Assembly (NCBI GenBank): GCA_937862815.1
Contig: CALMED010000027.1
Location: 1-64,000, forward strand
Reading direction: 5' to 3'
DNA length: 64,000 bases
From: an uncultured Chitinophagaceae bacterium
Lineage (GTDB): Bacteria > Bacteroidota > Bacteroidia > Chitinophagales > Chitinophagaceae
In this document: positions 52,457 to 60,776 of the stretch, piece by piece
Position numbering within the stretch: the first letter of the stretch is position 1
Layout of the letters: the number at the start of each line of letters is the position of its first letter
The notes under the pieces: generated by a model
Told to the model about the DNA's origin: nothing
The model's input: only the letters and a program-made list of their open reading frames with translations
The model's database searches: none
Translations under genes and position numbers: made by a program

Positions 52457-53560
52457 ATGTTGCGGCTGCGTTCCATTACCCTCACCCAGTTCAAGAACTA
52501 CGGTTTCCGGCAATTTGTTTTCCCGGAGCAGATTACGGCCATCACCGGCCGTAACGGCGCGGGCAAGAGCAACCTGCTGGATGCTGTCTATTACCTCTGC
52601 TTCAGCCGCAGTTACTTTTCGGGAACCGATGCCGGGGTGGTGACCTATGGCCATGCCGGCTTCCGGCTCGAGGGACAGTTTGAGCGCAACGGTGAATCCA
52701 CCCAGGTGACCGTTATCCTGCGTGAAAATGGGAAAAAAGAGCTCAGCGTAAACGGCGTTCCTTACGACCGGTTCTCGCTGCACATCGGCCGCTTTCCCTG
52801 TGTAATGATCGCTCCCGATGATGTGGAACTCATCACCGGTGGCAGCGAACTGCGTCGGCGATACCTTGACACCCTGCTGTCGCAGACAGACCCCGACTAC
52901 CTCCAGCAACTGATCCGGCACAACCGGCTCCTGCAGCAACGCAACAGCTACCTCAAACAAGCCGCCCAGGAACGCCGGCGAAACGATGGATTACTCGACG
53001 TGCTGGATGTACAGCTGGCCGAAACCGCTGCAGCCCTGTACCTCGTCCGCTGCCGGCACCTCCCCCAGCTACGGCAACAGGTACTCGACAACTACGCCCT
53101 CATCGCCGGCCGGCCGGAACCCATTGAAATGACCTACGAGAGCCCGCTGCACACCGCCAACCCACTCGAACTGCTCCGTTCCCAGCGGGAGAAAGACTAT
53201 CTCCTTCAACGCACCACTGCAGGCATCCACAAAGACGACCTGCTGCTGGAACTGCAGGGGCATCCGTTTAAAACCACGGCTTCCCAGGGCCAACGGAAAA
53301 GCCTCCTCTTTGGCCTGAAACTGGCGGAAGCCGGTCTGCTGCAATCGGCCAACGGCTTTGCCCCGCTCCTGCTGCTGGACGATGTGTTTGAAAAACTGGA
53401 CCAGCAGCGGATGCACAACCTGCTGCAGCATGTTTGCACCGGCGGCACCACCCAGATCTTCATCACCGACACCCACCGCCCGCGCATGGAAGCGGTGTTC
53501 CGGGAACTGGGGTATCCCCTGGGCATCCTGGAACCCGGGGACGTAGTGGCAGATAGTTAG
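52457..53560 (+). CDS. recF: RecF recombination/replication protein
   Basis: RecF is an SMC-like ATPase that loads RecA at gaps. The 367-residue protein has Walker A GRNGAGKSN, the long helical middle, Walker B APLLLLDDVFEKLD and the D-loop region TDTHRP. ATG 52457 is chosen because LRLRSITLTQFKNY is the family N-terminus. A weak box TATCTTGC lies just upstream. It is followed after 12 bases by the DUF721 gene, which is probably cotranscribed. Confidence 0.95.
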   Translation: MLRLRSITLTQFKNYGFRQFVFPEQITAITGRNGAGKSNLLDAVYYLCFSRSYFSGTDAGVVTYGHAGFRLEGQFERNGESTQVTVILRENGKKELSVNGVPYDRFSLHIGRFPCVMIAPDDVELITGGSELRRRYLDTLLSQTDPDYLQQLIRHNRLLQQRNSYLKQAAQERRRNDGLLDVLDVQLAETAAALYLVRCRHLPQLRQQVLDNYALIAGRPEPIEMTYESPLHTANPLELLRSQREKDYLLQRTTAGIHKDDLLLELQGHPFKTTASQGQRKSLLFGLKLAEAGLLQSANGFAPLLLLDDVFEKLDQQRMHNLLQHVCTGGTTQIFITDTHRPRMEAVFRELGYPLGILEPGDVVADS

Positions 53561-53572
53561 TACCTTCACATC

Positions 53573-53854
53573 ATGTCACAGGTGTCGCTCGGAGAAGCAC
53601 TGCAGGAATTCCTCAACAAAAGCCGCGTGAAAGGACGGGTTCAGGCCCTTCAGATCAAGGACGTGTGGGCCGAACTGATGGGTAAAACCATCGCCACCTA
53701 TACCGACGACATTCAACTGGTGCAGCACCAGCTCATTATCACCACCCACGTAGCCCCCCTCAAGCAGGAACTGCTTTACCAGAAAGAAAAAATCCGCAAC
53801 CGCATCAACGAACTGCTGAATGAACACGCGGTACACGAAGTGATTATCCGCTGA
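53573..53854 (+). CDS. DUF721/DciA-like protein
   Basis: A 93-residue protein of the DUF721 family. The order LGEALQEFLNKSRVKGRVQALQIKDVWAELMG and IRNRINELLNE fits the KH-like DciA fold. In many bacteria DciA helps load the replicative helicase DnaB. Position right after recF (12-base gap) supports a replication role, but helicase loading in this organism is inference. Family length in Bacteroidota is about 90-100 residues, so it is complete. Confidence 0.85.
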   Translation: MSQVSLGEALQEFLNKSRVKGRVQALQIKDVWAELMGKTIATYTDDIQLVQHQLIITTHVAPLKQELLYQKEKIRNRINELLNEHAVHEVIIR

Positions 53855-53992
53855 ACCGGCGCCCGTTTATCCCCGCATTTTCCACCGGAAATTATTGTCA
53901 CCATACAGGATGACATGCATCATTTTCCTGTTTGCTGAATTTGGTCAAATTTGGAGAGCAATCACATTCATCACTTCATAAATCTTTTCGCC

Positions 53993-54373
53993 ATGAGCAC
54001 TGCCAACCCATCCATCCTGAACTACGAGCATACCGACTGGCTCAAAGCCATTGACTTTTACAAAGAAGACCTCACCATCCTGCAGAAACGCCTGGCCGAA
54101 GTTTCGTTCAAAAACACAAGCAAGGAAGCGATGGCCGGTGTGGAACATTTCCAGAACCAGTTTATTATCCAGCGGAACAACCTCGACGAGTTACGCCATT
54201 ACATCAACGAACATATACAGCATTTCGTACAGGATATAACCAAACACGAAGATTATGTGGTACCCGCCATTGCAGATGAGCATGCCCGGAGGAAAGACGA
54301 ATTTGAAAGCCTGGAAAAGGTCATGGCCGATTTACGGCACGAGTTCAACGATTTCTTAGCCAAATGGATGTGA
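53993..54373 (+). CDS. Helical hypothetical protein, 126 residues
   Basis: A mostly helical, charged, soluble protein with coiled-coil potential over about residues 25-120. There is no signal peptide. It is not recognised as a family. ATG 53993 is chosen over an upstream TTG-like frame because the preceding region looks like a promoter or leader and the frame begins with MSTANPSILNYEHTDW. It is followed by a good terminator. Confidence 0.65.
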   Translation: MSTANPSILNYEHTDWLKAIDFYKEDLTILQKRLAEVSFKNTSKEAMAGVEHFQNQFIIQRNNLDELRHYINEHIQHFVQDITKHEDYVVPAIADEHARRKDEFESLEKVMADLRHEFNDFLAKWM

Positions 54374-54398
54374 ACCCGATAGAACAACAACAGCACGG

Positions 54399-54426
54399 AA
54401 GCTGCCGCAAGGCGGCTTTTGTGTTT
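54399..54426 (+). terminator. Terminator after the 126-residue protein gene
   Basis: AAGCTGCC pairs with GGCGGCTT around GCAA, with one G-U pair, and is followed by TTTGTGTTT. The hairpin also lies at the 3' end of the convergent ABC permease gene. Confidence 0.75.
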
Positions 54427-55474
54427 AATGGGACCGCACCCGCGGATCGGCAGCGCCATAAAGCAGATCAGCCAGCATGTTCATCAGCACAAACAGAACG
54501 GCAGCCAGCAACACACTGCCCATCACCACGGGATAATCCAGCTTTTCCAGCGCATCTACGGTGATTTTTCCAATGCCTTTCCATCCAAAAATGTATTCCA
54601 CAAAAAAAGCGCCGGCCAGCAACTCGGCAAACCAACCGGTTACTGCTGTAATCACCGGGTTCAGGGCGTTGCGGAGTGCATGCTTCCACACCACCACATG
54701 AGCGGGCATTCCCTTGGCATAAGCCGTGCGGATGTAGTCCTGGTTCAGCACATCCAGCATGGCACTGCGGGTAAGCTGGGTGATGATGGCAAGGGGCCGG
54801 ATGCCCAGGGTGAGGGCCGGCAGGATGAGGTTGCGCAGCGTGTATACCTGTTCGCCGGTTTCCACGTCAATATCGAACCAACTGCCGGTCATGTGCAGTC
54901 CTGTCCAAGGGCGCAGCAGAAAGCCAAATATCCACGCTATGAGGATTCCCATAAAGAAGGAAGGTGCCGAGATACCCAGGATGCTGGCAAAAACGGCGGA
55001 GGTATCCATCCAGGTATCTTTCTTTACTGCCGCCACCACGCCCAGGAATATACCCAGCACGGTTGCCAGCAGCATGGCGGCTGTTGCCAGCAGCAGCGTG
55101 CCCGGCAGCGCATCCAGTAAAACAGCCCCCACCTCCTTTTTTGTTTGGTAGCTGGTGCGCAGGTAGGGCAGCTTCAGGGCCACAACGGTTTCGCTTCCCC
55201 CAAAAAAGCCCCGCAGGTTTTTCCGGGCAATCTCTTCGCGGCTGTGCAGGCTTACGGGTGAGAGGTCGTTGCAGTAGAGTACAAATTGTTTCCAGCGGGG
55301 CTGATCCAGCGTTAGCTCTTTCCGGATGTTGGCCAGGGTGGCACTGTCGCCGGTTTGCCCCAGGATCATCCGCTCGGGATCGCCAAATCCCTGGAACATC
55401 CAGAACACCAGGGTGACGGCCCCCGCCAGCACCAAAAAGGCATAGATCAGTTTGCGGATAAAATATGTCAGCAC
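54425..55474 (-). CDS. ABC transporter permease, DppB/OppB type
   Basis: A 349-residue membrane protein of the peptide/nickel importer permease family. It starts with the characteristic short TM helix and the periplasmic loop, and the core holds six helices with the EAA-type loop (ALRNALNPVITAVTGWFAELLAGAFFVEYIFGWKGIGKITVDALEKLDYPVVMG). The substrate-binding protein at 3674-5344 is of the matching class but 49 kb away. A DppC partner and ATPases are not in the window, so the transporter must be assembled from unlinked parts. Confidence 0.9.
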   Translation of the reverse strand: MLTYFIRKLIYAFLVLAGAVTLVFWMFQGFGDPERMILGQTGDSATLANIRKELTLDQPRWKQFVLYCNDLSPVSLHSREEIARKNLRGFFGGSETVVALKLPYLRTSYQTKKEVGAVLLDALPGTLLLATAAMLLATVLGIFLGVVAAVKKDTWMDTSAVFASILGISAPSFFMGILIAWIFGFLLRPWTGLHMTGSWFDIDVETGEQVYTLRNLILPALTLGIRPLAIITQLTRSAMLDVLNQDYIRTAYAKGMPAHVVVWKHALRNALNPVITAVTGWFAELLAGAFFVEYIFGWKGIGKITVDALEKLDYPVVMGSVLLAAVLFVLMNMLADLLYGAADPRVRSH

Positions 55475-55495
55475 GTTTCGGGTTATCAGGTTGTG

Positions 55496-56590
55496 TTATA
55501 AAGGTACCCGGTGAAAATGCGGGGCCGCCCATTTGGCCTGCACCACAGGTCCCTCCATGGCGTACAGCACCGGTACTGCACGGGCGGCCGTTTTGATGGC
55601 GGTACCGTCGCAACTGTACACCGGCAAAGCACCCAGCACCGGGTCGGCTGCAAATAACCGCTGCACGTCTTCCGGGCGGGAAGAAATGATGTACAGTCGT
55701 CCGGCAGCGGCGATGCGGGCTGCTTCCCGCACCCAGCCGGCATTGGACCGCAACCCGTTGGCATGCAATAAAAACAGCAGGAAATACCGTCCCTCCTGCT
55801 GGAGAATGGCCGCTGTCTGGTCGTTGCCCTCTCCGTCGCGGAAAATCAGGTCCTTTACCGGGGGCTCATTGTTCTTTCCCTTCCGTACAAGAAATTGCTT
55901 GCGGTCAACAAAGGTCCAGGTACTGTCGGGCAGGTTGCCCAGCGCAAACTCCTGTTGTTCTCCGCCCTTTTCATAGATAAACCGGAATTCAAACTGATCC
56001 GGAACGGCATCGGCCGGCATCCTGCTCAGCTCCACCAGGTTGTTGCCTTTGCGGTATGGCAGGCAATCAACCACCGGCAGGTAACGCAATACCCAGGCCT
56101 GCAGACCGAAGGAAAAAAGGAAAGCCAGCACCAATACCACCCCGTTAAAAATTGTCCGCTTAAAGAGGGGTTGTACCAGCTTGTATTTGACCAGAATAAA
56201 AGCTATCAACAGCAGCAACAGCACATCCTTCAAAAAAGATTGCAGGGGCGTCAGTGGCAGGCAATCGCCGAAGCAGCCGCAGGTTTTAATTTTCCCACTG
56301 AGCAGGGCATAGCCGGTTAGAAACGTAAAAAAAACGATGAGCAGGAGCAGGAGCCAGCTGAAGGCCCGCATGCGCCAACCGATGATCACCGCCACGCCGG
56401 CGATAATTTCAAACGCATTCATCAGAATGGCCAGGGTAAGTGTATAATCGTGAAACTGGTTGAGTTGCCACACTTCAAAAAACTCCTGCATTTTGTAACT
56501 CAACCCCAGGGGATCGTTGGCCTTGACCAGGCCGGAAAAGATGAACAGGATACCAACGAACCAGCGTATGACCGTAAGGCTTGTTTTCAT
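55496..56590 (-). CDS. BT_3928-type DoxX/MauE membrane protein with thioredoxin-like tail
   Basis: A 364-residue protein. The first 160 residues hold four helices of the DoxX/MauE type with a CGCFGDC motif in the loop, typical of quinone-linked disulfide handling proteins. After a further helix, residues about 190-364 look like a thioredoxin-like domain, but without a CxxC motif. The family is known as BT_3928 in Bacteroidota. It lies between the permease and DUF1599 genes on the same strand. A redox role is inferred. Confidence 0.85.
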   Translation of the reverse strand: MKTSLTVIRWFVGILFIFSGLVKANDPLGLSYKMQEFFEVWQLNQFHDYTLTLAILMNAFEIIAGVAVIIGWRMRAFSWLLLLLIVFFTFLTGYALLSGKIKTCGCFGDCLPLTPLQSFLKDVLLLLLIAFILVKYKLVQPLFKRTIFNGVVLVLAFLFSFGLQAWVLRYLPVVDCLPYRKGNNLVELSRMPADAVPDQFEFRFIYEKGGEQQEFALGNLPDSTWTFVDRKQFLVRKGKNNEPPVKDLIFRDGEGNDQTAAILQQEGRYFLLFLLHANGLRSNAGWVREAARIAAAGRLYIISSRPEDVQRLFAADPVLGALPVYSCDGTAIKTAARAVPVLYAMEGPVVQAKWAAPHFHRVPL

Positions 56591-56648
56591 ACAATGAATT
56601 TAAATTATTCAGCGTTGGTTGTACCGGTGGCTCCGGCCATAAGGGTGT

Positions 56649-57197
56649 TTAACCGGCATGCGCCCCCTCCCCTATCTGGATCAATGCAAACACGCTGTAA
56701 TTGATGATGTCGTACAGGTTGGCCTCCACTCCTTCGCTCATGAGGGTCTTTCCTTCGTTACGCAGTATTTGCCGGATGCGTTGCAGGCGGGCCAGGATCA
56801 TATCGGCAAAGGTTTCCTGCTGCATGTCGCGCCAGGCTTCGCCGTAATCGTGGTTCTTATCCTGCATCAGGACACGGGCCTGCAGTACCTGCGCATCGTA
56901 CCAGGCTTCCAGTTGATCCACCGGAATTTCCTCCGGCCCCTCAACCGGCAACTGCAATTGTAAAAGACCAATCACGGCGTAGTTCAGAATGCCCCTGAAT
57001 TCGCTGGTAATGCTGTCGCCGATGCGTTGCTCACCCCGTTCCTGGATGGTACGGATGCGCTTGGCCTTGATGTAGATCTGGTCCACCACGGAGATGATGC
57101 GGTACACGCGCCAGGAAGTACCATAATCCTTTGCCTTGCTGATGAAAATATGTTTACAGGATGCGATGGCATCGTCGTATTGTTGCAGGGTTTGCAT
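56649..57197 (-). CDS. DUF1599 protein with internal duplication
   Basis: A 182-residue protein of the DUF1599 (nucleotide-modification-associated) family. Two halves share the pattern K-x-DYG-x-SWR / NHDYGEAWR, an IR-rich helix and a conserved NY (LNYAVIGLLQLQL / INYSVFALIQI). The family is predicted to act on nucleotides, without a proven reaction. It neighbours BT_3928 on the same strand and is divergent from folP. Confidence 0.9.
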   Translation of the reverse strand: MQTLQQYDDAIASCKHIFISKAKDYGTSWRVYRIISVVDQIYIKAKRIRTIQERGEQRIGDSITSEFRGILNYAVIGLLQLQLPVEGPEEIPVDQLEAWYDAQVLQARVLMQDKNHDYGEAWRDMQQETFADMILARLQRIRQILRNEGKTLMSEGVEANLYDIINYSVFALIQIGEGAHAG

Positions 57198-57265
57198 GCG
57201 TACTGTGCGAAATTGTTGTTACTTCGGTTCTGGATTCTCCGTTCAAAAATAACTGAAACATCCCA

Positions 57266-58096
57266 ATGTACACACTCAACTGCCGGGGAAGACTGCTGGC
57301 GCTGGAGCAGCCCGTGGTGATGGGCATTCTCAACATCACACCCGACTCATTTTACAGTGATAGCCGGGTACCCAAAGCGGCACAATGGCGCGCCAAAGCG
57401 CAGCAGATGATCGCAGAAGGCGCTGTAATTCTTGATGTTGGCGGCCAGAGCACCCGGCCCGGCAGCGAACGGGTGCCGGCTGACGAAGAGGCTAAACGGG
57501 TGGTGCCCTCCATCTCTGCGCTGCGGCAGGAATTTCCGGATGTGTTTCTTTCGGTGGATACGTATTACGCTGCTGTGGCAAAAGCCGCGGTGGAGGCGGG
57601 CGCCGACCTGGTGAACGATGTGAGCGCCGGCAAACTGGATCCCGCGATGCTGACCACCGTAGCAGCATTGGGCGTTCCGTACATCGCCATGCACATGAAA
57701 GGCCGGCCGGAAACCATGCAACAGGAAGCCCGGTACAGCGATGTCACCCAAGATGTATTTGAGTACCTGGCGAAAAAAGTCATCGAATGCCATGAAGCAG
57801 GCATCAACGACCTGGTGGTGGATCCGGGGTTCGGCTTTGCCAAAACGATGGAGCAGAACTACCGGCTGCTGCAGCAGCTCGACGTCTTCGCCGCCCTGGG
57901 GGTTCCGCTGCTGGCAGGGCTCAGCCGGAAATCCATGATCTGGAAATTACTGGACACTTCACCCGAAGCCGCACTCAATGGCAGTACGGTTCTGCACACC
58001 ATCGCCCTGCTGAAGGGCGCCCGCATTCTGCGGGTGCATGATGTGCGGGAAGCGGTGGAGACCGTACGACTAATCCATGCTGTGCAGCAGGCATAA
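57266..58096 (+). CDS. folP: Dihydropteroate synthase
   Basis: FolP joins pABA with DHPPP to make dihydropteroate. The 276-residue TIM barrel has VMGILNITPDSFYSDSR, DVGGQSTRPGSE, LVNDVSAG, MHMKGRPETMQ, VVDPGFGFAKT and LLAGLSRKSMI, all hallmark motifs, so the enzyme is complete. It is divergent from DUF1599 and tail to tail with the FKBP gene. Confidence 0.97.
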   Translation: MYTLNCRGRLLALEQPVVMGILNITPDSFYSDSRVPKAAQWRAKAQQMIAEGAVILDVGGQSTRPGSERVPADEEAKRVVPSISALRQEFPDVFLSVDTYYAAVAKAAVEAGADLVNDVSAGKLDPAMLTTVAALGVPYIAMHMKGRPETMQQEARYSDVTQDVFEYLAKKVIECHEAGINDLVVDPGFGFAKTMEQNYRLLQQLDVFAALGVPLLAGLSRKSMIWKLLDTSPEAALNGSTVLHTIALLKGARILRVHDVREAVETVRLIHAVQQA

Positions 58097-58127
58097 AAAA
58101 CTGCCGCACCCGGGTTGGATGCGGCAG
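58095..58127 (-). terminator. Terminator of the FKBP gene
   Basis: On the minus strand CTGCCGCA and TGCGGCAG form an 8-bp stem around an 11-base loop, followed by TTTTTTATG. The hairpin begins at the folP stop but its T tail serves the minus strand. Confidence 0.8.
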
Positions 58128-58148
58128 CATAAAATGTGCTGCGTTTGA

Positions 58149-59066
58149 TTATTTGGCGCCCGGAGGAGCAGGCTGCAGTACCGGGGGAGCAATGGCCGTA
58201 CCCGTAGTGATGTCCAGTACTTCAATTTCAAAAATCAGGTTCTCGTACGATTTGATTTTGGGAGGAGACCCCTGCATCCCATACGCCAGCATGGAAGGAA
58301 TATACACTTTGGCCTTTCCGCCTTTGGCCAGTTGCTTCACGCCGTCTTCAAATCCCACAATGCTGCCCATCTGACCAATCGTAATGGGGAAGGGATCCAC
58401 GTGTCCGAATGAGGAATCCACGTTGGAATCAAACTTCTCGCCGTCAAAGGTCATACCGGTGTATTTAACCAGCACTTTCTGCCCGCTGTCTGGTTTGGCC
58501 CCATCGCCCGGGTTCATGATTTCCACAAACGTACCGCCGGCTGTTTTTGTGGTGGTGATATTTTTCTTTTTCAGGTAATCTTCAATAACCGCAATTTCCC
58601 GCTCCTTCTGCTGTTCCAGTTCCTTGTTGTACTGGTCCTGTGCCTGAGCCATGTCGGTGTATTGCTCCAGAACCCGGAACATGATCTTGATTTTATCGCC
58701 CTTCTTGAAGCCGGGAGGCATCTGGCCGCCGCTGAGGCGGGCAATGGTGTCGAGGCTCTGTACCACCACGGCGCTGTCGCCTACGTACATCAGGGGGAAT
58801 ACCTCGGAAATATCATAGCTGCGCCCCAGGCTGTCTACCATCGTAAAGGCAGGTATTTTGCCGAAGGAATTGTAGCTGAGCGAATCCTTCTGGTACACTT
58901 TTACGTGAAACTTGATGTACGCGCCGGGTTGCAGCTTCTCTTTTTTGCTGCCGGAAACAATTTTATAGAGCAGGCCGCTCTTGGCTTTCTGAAAGGAGCC
59001 GCCGCTGCAGGAAGCGAACAAGACACCGGCAACTGCCAGTATCAATAAGGACTGAATGGTCTTCAT
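58149..59066 (-). CDS. FKBP-type prolyl isomerase lipoprotein with two FKBP domains
   Basis: A 305-residue lipoprotein: MKTIQSLLILAVAGVLFASC, Cys at residue 20. The first half (about residues 30-135) resembles a degenerate FKBP domain. The second half (about 195-285) is a full FKBP domain with VLVKYTGMTFDGEKFDSN, VGFEDGVKQLAKGGKAKVYIPSMLAYG and NLIFEIEVLDI. A charged linker joins them. It acts in the periplasm as a prolyl isomerase, similar to GldI-like proteins in gliding Bacteroidota, though gliding genes are not seen here. Confidence 0.92.
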   Translation of the reverse strand: MKTIQSLLILAVAGVLFASCSGGSFQKAKSGLLYKIVSGSKKEKLQPGAYIKFHVKVYQKDSLSYNSFGKIPAFTMVDSLGRSYDISEVFPLMYVGDSAVVVQSLDTIARLSGGQMPPGFKKGDKIKIMFRVLEQYTDMAQAQDQYNKELEQQKEREIAVIEDYLKKKNITTTKTAGGTFVEIMNPGDGAKPDSGQKVLVKYTGMTFDGEKFDSNVDSSFGHVDPFPITIGQMGSIVGFEDGVKQLAKGGKAKVYIPSMLAYGMQGSPPKIKSYENLIFEIEVLDITTGTAIAPPVLQPAPPGAK

Positions 59067-59079
59067 GTGTGTTTAATTA

Positions 59080-60093
59080 TTAAAAAGATTGAAGTTCTGC
59101 TTGATAATCCTGAATCACTTCCCGGAACAGTTTGAGATTGAATTCAAGGCTTTCGTCCCGCTCTCCACCCGCCGCGTTGAAATGCCCTCCCCCGTTGAAA
59201 TGGCTCCGGGCAAATGTATTGCAATCAAAGTCTCCTTTGCTCCGGAAACTCCATTTTCTTTTTTCGTCCCGGTCAATCACCAGTGCCGCCAGGCGGATGC
59301 CCTGGATGCCCAACGGGTAGTTCACCAGCCCTTCCGTATCACCGGTTTTAATGTCGAACCGGAGCAGGTCCTGCCTGGTGACCCATATCAGGGCAAGATT
59401 CAATTCATAGTTCATTTCCATGCGGTTGAGTAACACGTGACCGATAAACCGGAAGCGGTTTTCCAGGAAGTTGTCATAAATATTTTCATGCACGGGCGTA
59501 TGCAACAACCCGTTGAGTTTGAAGTGCGCCACCATTTCGTGTACACTGGCTGAGGTGGAAGGGAAACGGAACGACCCGGTATCGCCCATCACACCGGCAT
59601 AGAGGCATTGCATGATGTCCTGGTTGATCAGGTGCGCATGTCCGCTCATGCGGATAAAATCATAGATCATCTCGGCCGTGGAACTTTTAGACGTGTCGCT
59701 CACGCCATAGGCAAAAACCTCTGACTGAGGTTCCCGGTGGTGGTCAATGAGGATTTTTTCGGCCGGTACCTGTTCCAGCATGGGCGCCATGCGCTTGGTC
59801 CGGGGCAGGCAGTTGAAATCAAGGCAGAATATCCACCCGGCCTTGCGGACGATTTCATCGCATTTCTGTGTATTCCGTTCGTAATCGAGCACTTTCTCGC
59901 ATCCCGGCATCCAGTTCAGAAAAGCGGCCCAGTTGGTGGGGGATATAACCTGTACCTGGTGGCCCAGTTGTAGCAGGAAATGATACAATCCGAGCGCAGA
60001 GCCCATGGCATCGGGGTCGGGCTTCTGGTGCATGGTTACAACAATTTGTTTCGGCTGTTCCAGAAGGGGGTATAAACGACTGATTTCCTGCAT
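59080..60093 (-). CDS. DHH/DHHA1 phosphoesterase, NrnA-like
   Basis: A 337-residue DHH phosphoesterase. Motifs are VTMHQKPDPDAMGSALG, LDFNCLPRT, IDHHREP and GVMGDTGSF, and DHHA1 at the end with FNGGGHFNAAGGE. NrnA homologues degrade nanoRNA and pAp. The start is ATG 60093; the longer frame upstream is antisense to ndk. A TAnnTTTG box at 60106-60113 sits 13 bases upstream. It is divergent from ndk. Confidence 0.94.
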   Translation of the reverse strand: MQEISRLYPLLEQPKQIVVTMHQKPDPDAMGSALGLYHFLLQLGHQVQVISPTNWAAFLNWMPGCEKVLDYERNTQKCDEIVRKAGWIFCLDFNCLPRTKRMAPMLEQVPAEKILIDHHREPQSEVFAYGVSDTSKSSTAEMIYDFIRMSGHAHLINQDIMQCLYAGVMGDTGSFRFPSTSASVHEMVAHFKLNGLLHTPVHENIYDNFLENRFRFIGHVLLNRMEMNYELNLALIWVTRQDLLRFDIKTGDTEGLVNYPLGIQGIRLAALVIDRDEKRKWSFRSKGDFDCNTFARSHFNGGGHFNAAGGERDESLEFNLKLFREVIQDYQAELQSF

Positions 60094-60105
60094 AAAAAAC
60101 GGCGA

Positions 60106-60113
60106 CAAATGTA
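60106..60113 (-). promoter_or_regulatory. Bacteroidota -7 box of the DHH phosphoesterase gene
   Basis: TACATTTG on the minus strand matches TAnnTTTG and fixes ATG 60093 as the start. Confidence 0.6.
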
Positions 60114-60206
60114 GGGGAAAAAGCCCGTAGTTCCTCACCGCCCCTCCCGGTGGCGCCCATCCCGGAACTATTCTGCTCCGGATACGGTTAGCCACGCGGA
60201 AACCCT

Positions 60207-60214
60207 TACCTTTG
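60207..60214 (+). promoter_or_regulatory. Bacteroidota -7 box of ndk
   Basis: TACCTTTG matches TAnnTTTG and lies 20 bases before the ndk ATG at 60235. Confidence 0.65.
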
Positions 60215-60234
60215 CGGCGCAAAAAAACATTATT

Positions 60235-60651
60235 ATGAGTAACCGTACATTCACCATGATCAAGCCGGATGCCATGCGCAATGGCCATGCCGGCGCCATC
60301 CTCGATCATATCATTAAAGCCGGGTTCCGCGTGGTGGCCCTGAAGCAGGTTAAACTGAGTGCAGAAAAAGCGGGCGAATTTTACGCCGTTCACAAAGAGC
60401 GTCCCTTCTTTGGCGAACTGGTGGAATTCATGAGCAGTGGAGCCATCATAGCCGCGATTCTTGAAAAAGACAATGCCGTGGCCGATTTCCGTAAACTGAT
60501 TGGTGCCACCGATCCTGCCAAAGCCGATGAGGGTACCATCCGCAAACTGTATGCGACTTCCGTTGGCGAGAACGCCGTTCACGGCAGCGACAGCGATGAA
60601 AACGCTGCTATTGAGGGAGCCTTCTTTTTCAGCGGCCTGGAACAGTTTTGA
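60235..60651 (+). CDS. ndk: Nucleoside-diphosphate kinase
   Basis: Ndk equilibrates nucleoside di- and triphosphates using a phosphohistidine. The active-site His lies in [10 protein letters not shown], and [10 protein letters not shown] and [12 protein letters not shown] are conserved. Length is 138 residues. It has its own promoter and terminator and is divergent from the DHH gene. Confidence 0.97.
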   Translation: MSNRTFTMIKPDAMRNGHAGAILDHIIKAGFRVVALKQVKLSAEKAGEFYAVHKERPFFGELVEFMSSGAIIAAILEKDNAVADFRKLIGATDPAKADEGTIRKLYATSVGENAVHGSDSDENAAIEGAFFFSGLEQF

Positions 60652-60674
60652 TTTTATCTCCATCTTAATGTAAG

Positions 60675-60701
60675 ATCCCTGCCCTGGCGGGGATTTTTTT
60701 T
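60675..60701 (+). terminator. Terminator of ndk
   Basis: ATCCCTGC pairs with GCGGGGAT around CCTG, with one G-U pair, followed by eight T. Confidence 0.85.
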
Positions 60702-60776
60702 CCCATGACCGGGGGCAGGAAACAGATTGACACCGGTTGTTTTTCTGAACCTTAAAACGGGTTACCTTGACCCGGT

